Assembly: GCA_019916065.1 (NCBI GenBank)
Contig: CM034238.1
Coordinates: 37,663,375 to 37,727,374 of the forward strand
Direction: 5' to 3'
Length of the DNA: 64,000 nt
From: Vitellaria paradoxa
Lineage: Eukaryota; Streptophyta; Magnoliopsida; Ericales; Sapotaceae
The notes under the pieces were generated by a model. That model was not told where the DNA came from. It saw nothing but the letters and a program-made list of their open reading frames with translations, and made no database searches. Shown piece after piece: positions 60,101 to 64,000 of this stretch. Each line of letters opens with the position of its first letter. Within the stretch, counting starts at the first letter, position 1. The position numbers were made by a program, and so were the translations under genes.

Positions 60101-60361
60101 ATACTTTCTTTGTCAATGGTTACTTCACTGCCAAATTGTTGCGCAGGCATATAAGGTTTGGATCTTGAGGACAATAGAGGAGACTTGGAATCTCTTTCAC
60201 AAAAAGTTTACTGCATTGTGGGATGAACATAAGGATGGCTCTGGTGAGGCTTATCTTCCAGCAATTTATAATACCCCTCAGCTTCAACTGCTTGTTAAAC
60301 AGAAATTCATGAGAGATTTATTCCACGACACACTTGGTTTTGGTGCTGCCAAAATGATAAG
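48104..60361 (+). CDS. MTK: 5-methylthioribose kinase (partial, five exons, 3' end beyond window)
   Basis: Exons 48104-48289, 48694-49003, 49790-49964, 50077-50278 and 60147-60361 have GT/AG borders and join in one frame (362 codons + 2 nt). The product phosphorylates 5-methylthioribose with ATP in the methionine salvage (Yang) cycle, recycling the by-product of ethylene, polyamine and nicotianamine synthesis. It is cytosolic, without a signal peptide. Visible motifs: N-terminal [10 protein letters not shown] and SFVIKQ (nucleotide-binding lobe); exon 4 [13 protein letters not shown] (catalytic loop, Asp in HGD) and [17 protein letters not shown] (metal-binding DPE); exon 5 [10 protein letters not shown] and [10 protein letters not shown]. 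The start is the ATG before ESDGFRPL. Plant enzymes have about 420 residues, so some 60 residues (expected RIVGVAHVEDF block) lie beyond the edge. Intron 4 (9.9 kb) contains a whole retrotransposon, yet every exon is intact. Confidence 0.93.
49225..49545. mobile_element. Tourist-like MITE, copy 4, in kinase intron 2
   Basis: GGTGGCATTTGG after TTA (49222-49224) matches the start of copy 1 at 17212. The right end CAAATGGAACC is followed by TCA, so the target repeat is imperfect. The interior (AAAATGCTCAAGATGACTAT, TTTGAAAACACGAGTGATCAA) is the same family. It lies between exon 2 and exon 3 and does not touch the splice sites. Confidence 0.72.
51010..52602 (-). repeat. 3' LTR of the Sirevirus-type element (1593 bp)
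   Basis: Begins TGTTGTCCCAA and ends TTGGGCCAACA, giving near-perfect inverted ends. It is about 99% identical to 57143-58731. It contains an 84-codon minus-strand frame that is also present in the other LTR; nothing suggests it is expressed as protein. Confidence 0.93.
52603..52860 (-). other. Multiple polypurine tracts
   Basis: On the plus strand CTCCCCCTTTTTGATGATG (52605), CTCCCCCTTTGACATC (52724), CTCCCCCTAAATATG (52789) and CTCCCCCTAAATATATG (52849) appear in the 250 bp beside the LTR. On the element's own strand these are AGGGGGAG tracts. The one touching the LTR would prime plus-strand DNA synthesis; the extra copies are the Sirevirus signature. Confidence 0.85.
52907..57087 (-). pseudogene. 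Sirevirus-type gag-pol, broken
   Basis: Starting at ATG 57087, the first block (to 55153) encodes gag ([12 protein letters not shown] near residue 23), a CCHC zinc knuckle ([14 protein letters not shown]), the protease motif [13 protein letters not shown] (Ala where most families have Gly after Asp-Ser), the pre-integrase [11 protein letters not shown] with CDACQFGK, and the start of integrase. Frame changes near 55235, 54855, 54670 and 54410 divide the integrase C-terminus ([16 protein letters not shown]) and linker from RT. RT (54424-53468) has the intact catalytic motif [14 protein letters not shown] stop at 53468-53470 separates RT from RNase H, which continues in the same frame to 52907 ([35 protein letters not shown]). 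No envelope-like frame is visible. Confidence 0.9.
57126..57140 (-). other. Primer binding site of the Sirevirus-type element
   Basis: On the minus strand TGTTATCAGAGCAAG lies two bases inside the 5' LTR. It matches the initiator-Met tRNA site TGGTATCAGAGC with one mismatch. Confidence 0.8.
57143..58731 (-). repeat. 5' LTR of the Sirevirus-type element (1589 bp)
   Basis: Begins TGTTGTCCC and ends GGGCCAACA, and pairs with 51010-52602. On the minus strand it would carry the element's promoter. Because the element is antisense to the kinase gene, transcripts from this LTR would run through exons 4 to 1 in the antisense direction if they read through. Confidence 0.93.
58737..60146 (+). other. 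Remaining part of kinase intron 4
   Basis: Ordinary intron sequence with a polypyrimidine-rich 3' end and acceptor TTGCGCAG at 60139-60146. It contains a run of 17 C at 60010-60026, unusual in such AT-rich DNA. No other gene or clear element was seen. Confidence 0.65.
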
Positions 60362-60728
60362 GTGAGATACCAATTTCCTTTAATGCTTAATAGAATTTGT
60401 GTACTCATATCCTTTCTTTTGGCATTTGCCAAAAGTCTTCCGTGTCTTTGAATTTCCTACTTGCATGGCCTGATTTTTTAAGCATTTTTCACAAAATTTA
60501 ATTTTTATTCCAACAAAAAATGGAAGTTATAAGGAGCAGTGATAATTTTTCTCGTGATCAAGCCTTTAGTTCCACTGTCTCATTAACTTCTATTTACTTA
60601 TTAATATTATTTTTATGGTTGGTTAGTTTTACTGAACAAAAGTTTCGAAGTGTGCAGAATCTGAAACTGGGTTATTTTACCCTTTTGAATTCAATGAAAT
60701 AGTTGATATCACAGTGCACTATGCATAC

Positions 60729-60754
60729 TTTTTTTTTTTTTTTTGGGGGGGGGG
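60729..60754. repeat. T16-G10 homopolymer junction
   Basis: Sixteen T followed directly by ten G, in the intron just left of the second copia element. Length may be affected by sequencing or assembly. Confidence 0.85.
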
Positions 60755-60858
60755 AATGAATTTTAGTGAAAGTAATTTCAATTAGCCTTTCAAATGTCAT
60801 ACAAAAATGGCTTTTGCCCACTTTTTTTTCCATGAAGCATTATAGTCTTGAAAGACTA

Positions 60859-61045
60859 TGTGATTGAAGTAATTTTCCACACACAGATCAGTGTGTGTAA
60901 GTGGATTTATATACGCTAAAGAAGGTGACTTTACAGTTTACATCGGTGACTGTTCGAGTGACCGGATGTCCAGATACATCTCTACACAAGTAACACATAC
61001 TACATATATTAATGTTACATTAGTACTACATTAATACTCCTAACA
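60859..61045 (-). repeat. 3' LTR of the second copia element (about 187 bp)
   Basis: The right edge is firm: …ACTCCTAACA then the tract CTCCCCCTCAA. The left edge is inferred from TGTGATTGAAGTAATTTTCC at 60859, since TG…CA ends are needed and the other LTR is out of view. It could start at 60861. On the minus strand it has GTATATAAATCC (near 60914), a likely TATA box. Confidence 0.65.
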
Positions 61046-61079
61046 CTCCCCCTCAAGGTAGAGCATATATATCATATGT

Positions 61080-63990
61080 TCCAAACTTGGAACAAATAGC
61101 TCTCACTCTTGCTCCTCCTAAAGCTTTAGTAAACAAATCAGCTAACTGATCTTCAGACTTCACATGGCTTGTTTTGATGACGTTCTGCAAAATCTTTTCC
61201 CTGACAAAATGGCAATCAACCTCAATATGTTTAGTTCACTCATGAAAGATTGGGTTCGAAGCGATGTGGACAGCAGCTTGATTATCACAAAATAAGTCCA
61301 TGGGCTAGGATCCAAGAATCCCTAATTCTGTCAACATATGACGTATCCAGATCAATTCACAGGAAACATGTGCCATAGCCCTATATTCTGACTCTACACT
61401 TGACCTTGCTACCACAGTCTGTTTCTTACTTTTCCATGACACAAGTTTCCACCCACAAAGATACAACACCCAGTAGTTGACCGTCTATCTGATGGCGAAC
61501 TAGCCCAATCTGCATCTGTGTAACCTTGGACACGTAAATGGCCATTATTTCGATACAACAAACTACATCCTAGTACATCTTTTAGATATCTCAGAATACG
61601 AATAACTGCATTACAATGACTTGTCCGAGGAGCTTCAAGAAACTGACTCACTACACTTGTAGCGAATGAAATATCGGGTCGAGTAACAGTTAGGTAGTTA
61701 AGCTTCCCAACTAATCTGTGGTATCGACCAGGATCATCTAACAATTCCCCTTTATCTACCAGAAGCTTCGTATTAGGGTCCATTGGAGTATCAATTGGTT
61801 TGGATCCCAGCAAACCAGTTTTAGATAGCAAATCTAGGACATATTTCCTTTGTGAAAGGACAATCCCCTCATGTGATCTTGCAATCTCAATCCCCAAGAA
61901 ATACTTCAGTGGACCCAAATCTTTGGTGTTGAACTTATTTTGAAGGAATATCTTTAGGTCGTGAATTCTTTGTGTGTCATCACTAGTAATTACAATATTG
62001 TCCACATAAACTAACAGCCATATTTTTTCCTGAGGAGAATGACGGTAGAAAATAGAATGATCAATATCACACCGTACCAATCCAAATTCTGTCACTACTT
62101 CACTAAACCTGCCAAACCATGCACGAGGAGATTGCTTTAGGCCATACAATGCTTTCTTCAATTTGCAGACTAGTCTAGACTCCCCCTGAGCAACAAATCC
62201 AAGAGGTTGCTCCATATATACTTCTTCAGTAAGGTCTCCATGAAGAAAAGCATTTTTGATGTCAAGCTGATGAAGGGACCAGTGAAAGACGGCTGCAAGA
62301 GAGAGAAAAAAGTGTACTGATGTGATCTTAGCCACAGGAGAAAGTCTCTGAGAAATCAAGACCATAGACTTGAGTGTATCCCTTAGCAACAAGCCTCGCT
62401 TTCAATCGATCAACTGAACCATCAGGATGGATTTTGATATTATAGACCCAGCGATAACCAACGGCTGACTTGCTAGGGGGAAGAGTAACCAAATCCCACG
62501 TATCATTAGCTCGCAGGGCTACATTTATTCTTCCGTGGCATTACGCCATCCGGGATGAGATAGTGCTTCAGAAACAGAGTTAGGAACAGAGATGGTAGAT
62601 AGAGAAGAGACAAATGCATAATATGAGGGAGATAGGGCTTGATAAGAAACAAAATTAGATATGGGGTGAGAAGTACAAGCTCGTCTACCTTTCCGAAGAG
62701 TCACTGGAAGATCAAGGTCAGAAAACTTTGGCTTTGGAGCAGGATCTGAAGACAATATAGAGGAAGATGGAGTGTTTGAAACATCAGGGAGAGACTCTAT
62801 AGCTGTCCGCCACCTAGTATAAACCTGCAAATCAGGACGAGAAAGACGAAAGGGAGAAACAACAGGTAAAGGAAGACTCTCATTATATCAGAAAGAGAAG
62901 ACCCATCAAAAAAGAAGGGGGTATTTTCAAAAAATGAAACATTAGCACATCTAAAGTATCAATTGAGAGAATGACTGTAACATCGATACCCTTTTTGTAC
63001 CCAAGAGTATCCCAAAAACACACATTTAAGAGCACGAGAATCAAGTTTATCAATCCCACCTTCAAGTTAATGGACAAATGCAACACATCCAAAAATTTGT
63101 GGAGGAAGAGGAAATAACTGTCTGAGGAAACAAGACAGAGTAAGGGGAACAACCTTTCAGGACAGAAGACAGCATTCTATTGATCAGGTAACATACTGTA
63201 AGAATAGCATCCCCCCAAAAAATCTTTGGAACCTTCATGTGAAACATCAAACAACGAGCAGTTTCAACTAAATGCGAATCCTTCCTCTCAGCAACTCCAT
63301 TTTGTTGTGGAGTGCGAGGACAAGATGACTGGTGAATCATGCCAACAAATGTCATAAGTTAGTGAAAGGCTCAGAGAAGTATTCTTTGGCATTATCACTA
63401 CGAAGAATTTTAATGGACACATCAAATTGAGTTTTTATTTCAAGATAAAAAGATTGAAATATTGATAACAATTCAGAACGATCTTTTATTAAATAAACCC
63501 ATGTAAGTCTTGAAAAATCATCAATAAATGTAACAAAGTACTTAAATCCCAACTTTGACACGACTCGACTAGGTCTCCATACATCGGAATGAACTAAATG
63601 AAAAGGTCTCGAGGACCTGTTATTGACTCTAGGACTGAAGGAAGCACGGTGATGCTTTCCTAACTGACAAGACTCACAATCTAAGGATTGTAGTTGACTC
63701 AAACTTGGAACCATAAACTTCAACCTTTCAAAAGACGGGTGACCCAAACGACAGTGGATTTCAAGCGGAGAGGTTGCTGTAGAACAGGTTATGGAGGAGG
63801 AGGCAGATGAACCAGCTAGATAGTAGAGTCCTTGAGCTTCACGCCCTTCTCCAATCTTCTTCATTGTCTTCAAATCCTGAATAACCACAGAATCAGGAAA
63901 GAAGTCATTGAGCTATTCAATTGCCTAGTGAGCTTACTAACAGACAAAAGATTGAAAGACAAGGATGGAACATATAGTACTGAAGATAAG
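61080..63990 (-). pseudogene. Copia pol remnant (integrase, RT, RNase H)
   Basis: From 63888: pre-integrase HCRLGHPSFERLKF with CESCQLGKHHR, then integrase FVTFIDDFSRLTWVY and SDNAKEY. A frame break at about 63355 precedes [17 protein letters not shown] second break follows, and a linker frame lies at 62830-62525. RT (62392-61409) has DIKNAFLHGDLTEEVYMEQP and ALYGLKQSPRAW. However, the catalytic motif is YVDN instead of YVDD (Asn codon at 61997-61999). A one-base loss near 61440 shifts RNase H, whose tail (DQLADLFTKAL) continues to about 61100. Inactive by several independent lesions. Confidence 0.88.
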
Positions 63991-64000
63991 GACAAATTAG

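Larger units (their letters stand above)
60859..64000 (-). mobile_element. Second Ty1/copia retrotransposon (antisense, runs off the edge)
   Basis: A minus-strand element whose 3' LTR and pol lie in the window and whose gag and 5' LTR lie beyond 64000. It sits in the intron after kinase exon 5, the second antisense copia insertion in this gene. The short LTR and polypurine tract (TTGAGGGGGAG) differ from those of the first element, so it is a separate family. Its polyprotein is more decayed. Confidence 0.88.

Noticed and set aside
60366..60858. Last exon of the kinase gene before the second copia element
   Set aside because: No frame in this stretch encodes the expected RIVGVAHVEDF-type continuation, so the remaining exon(s) must lie beyond 64000.

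Overview
This window is nuclear DNA from a flowering plant, probably a eudicot. It is very AT-rich, its introns have GT-AG borders, and it is dominated by plant-type transposable elements: Ty1/copia, Ty3/gypsy, CACTA, hAT and Tourist-like MITEs, an Au-type SINE and LINE fragments. The species cannot be named from the sequence. I can support only two host genes. One is a short secreted-peptide precursor at 11772-12068 whose C-terminal motif matches the PIP/PIPL defence-peptide family. The other is a 5-methylthioribose kinase gene (methionine salvage) that starts at 48104 and runs off the right edge.

Layout. 1-8.8 kb: AT-rich spacer holding a small non-autonomous copia relic (749-1668) and an unusual array of about twelve 146-bp repeats (3930-5600), followed by a minisatellite that reuses the same sequence word. 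8.9-10.2 kb: an hAT MITE with an 8-bp target duplication and a second inverted-repeat element. 11.7-12.1 kb: the peptide gene. 13.5-16.7 kb: a LINE 3' fragment and a GC-richer gypsy-type pseudogene. 17.2-18.9 kb: two copies of a Tourist-like MITE flanking a well-preserved Au-type SINE. 19.5-25.2 kb: a nested stack in which an LTR is interrupted by a CACTA element that is itself interrupted by a 3.67-kb solo LTR. 26.8-34.2 kb: a decayed minus-strand Ty3/gypsy element. 34.9-38.5 kb: an inverted, diverged copy of the same long LTR family as the solo LTR, split by a second CACTA element with intact ends. 38.9-47.8 kb: a copia end, a LINE fragment, a candidate Helitron and spacer.

48.1-64 kb is the methylthioribose kinase gene. 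Five exons (48104-48289, 48694-49003, 49790-49964, 50077-50278, 60147-60361) join in frame to 362 codons plus 2 nt; the last exon(s) lie beyond the window. Intron 2 carries a MITE. Intron 4 is 9.9 kb because a 7.7-kb Sirevirus-type copia element (51010-58731) sits in it in antisense orientation. The next intron holds the start of a second antisense copia element that continues off the edge. All five visible exons and their splice sites are intact, so the gene appears to have tolerated these insertions.

I found no convincing unknown biochemical system. The observations most worth following are the 146-bp array built from interlocking inverted repeats, the peptide gene with an extension beyond its predicted active motif, the transposon-expanded kinase introns, and the nested LTR/CACTA stack whose order of insertion can be read from target-site duplications.
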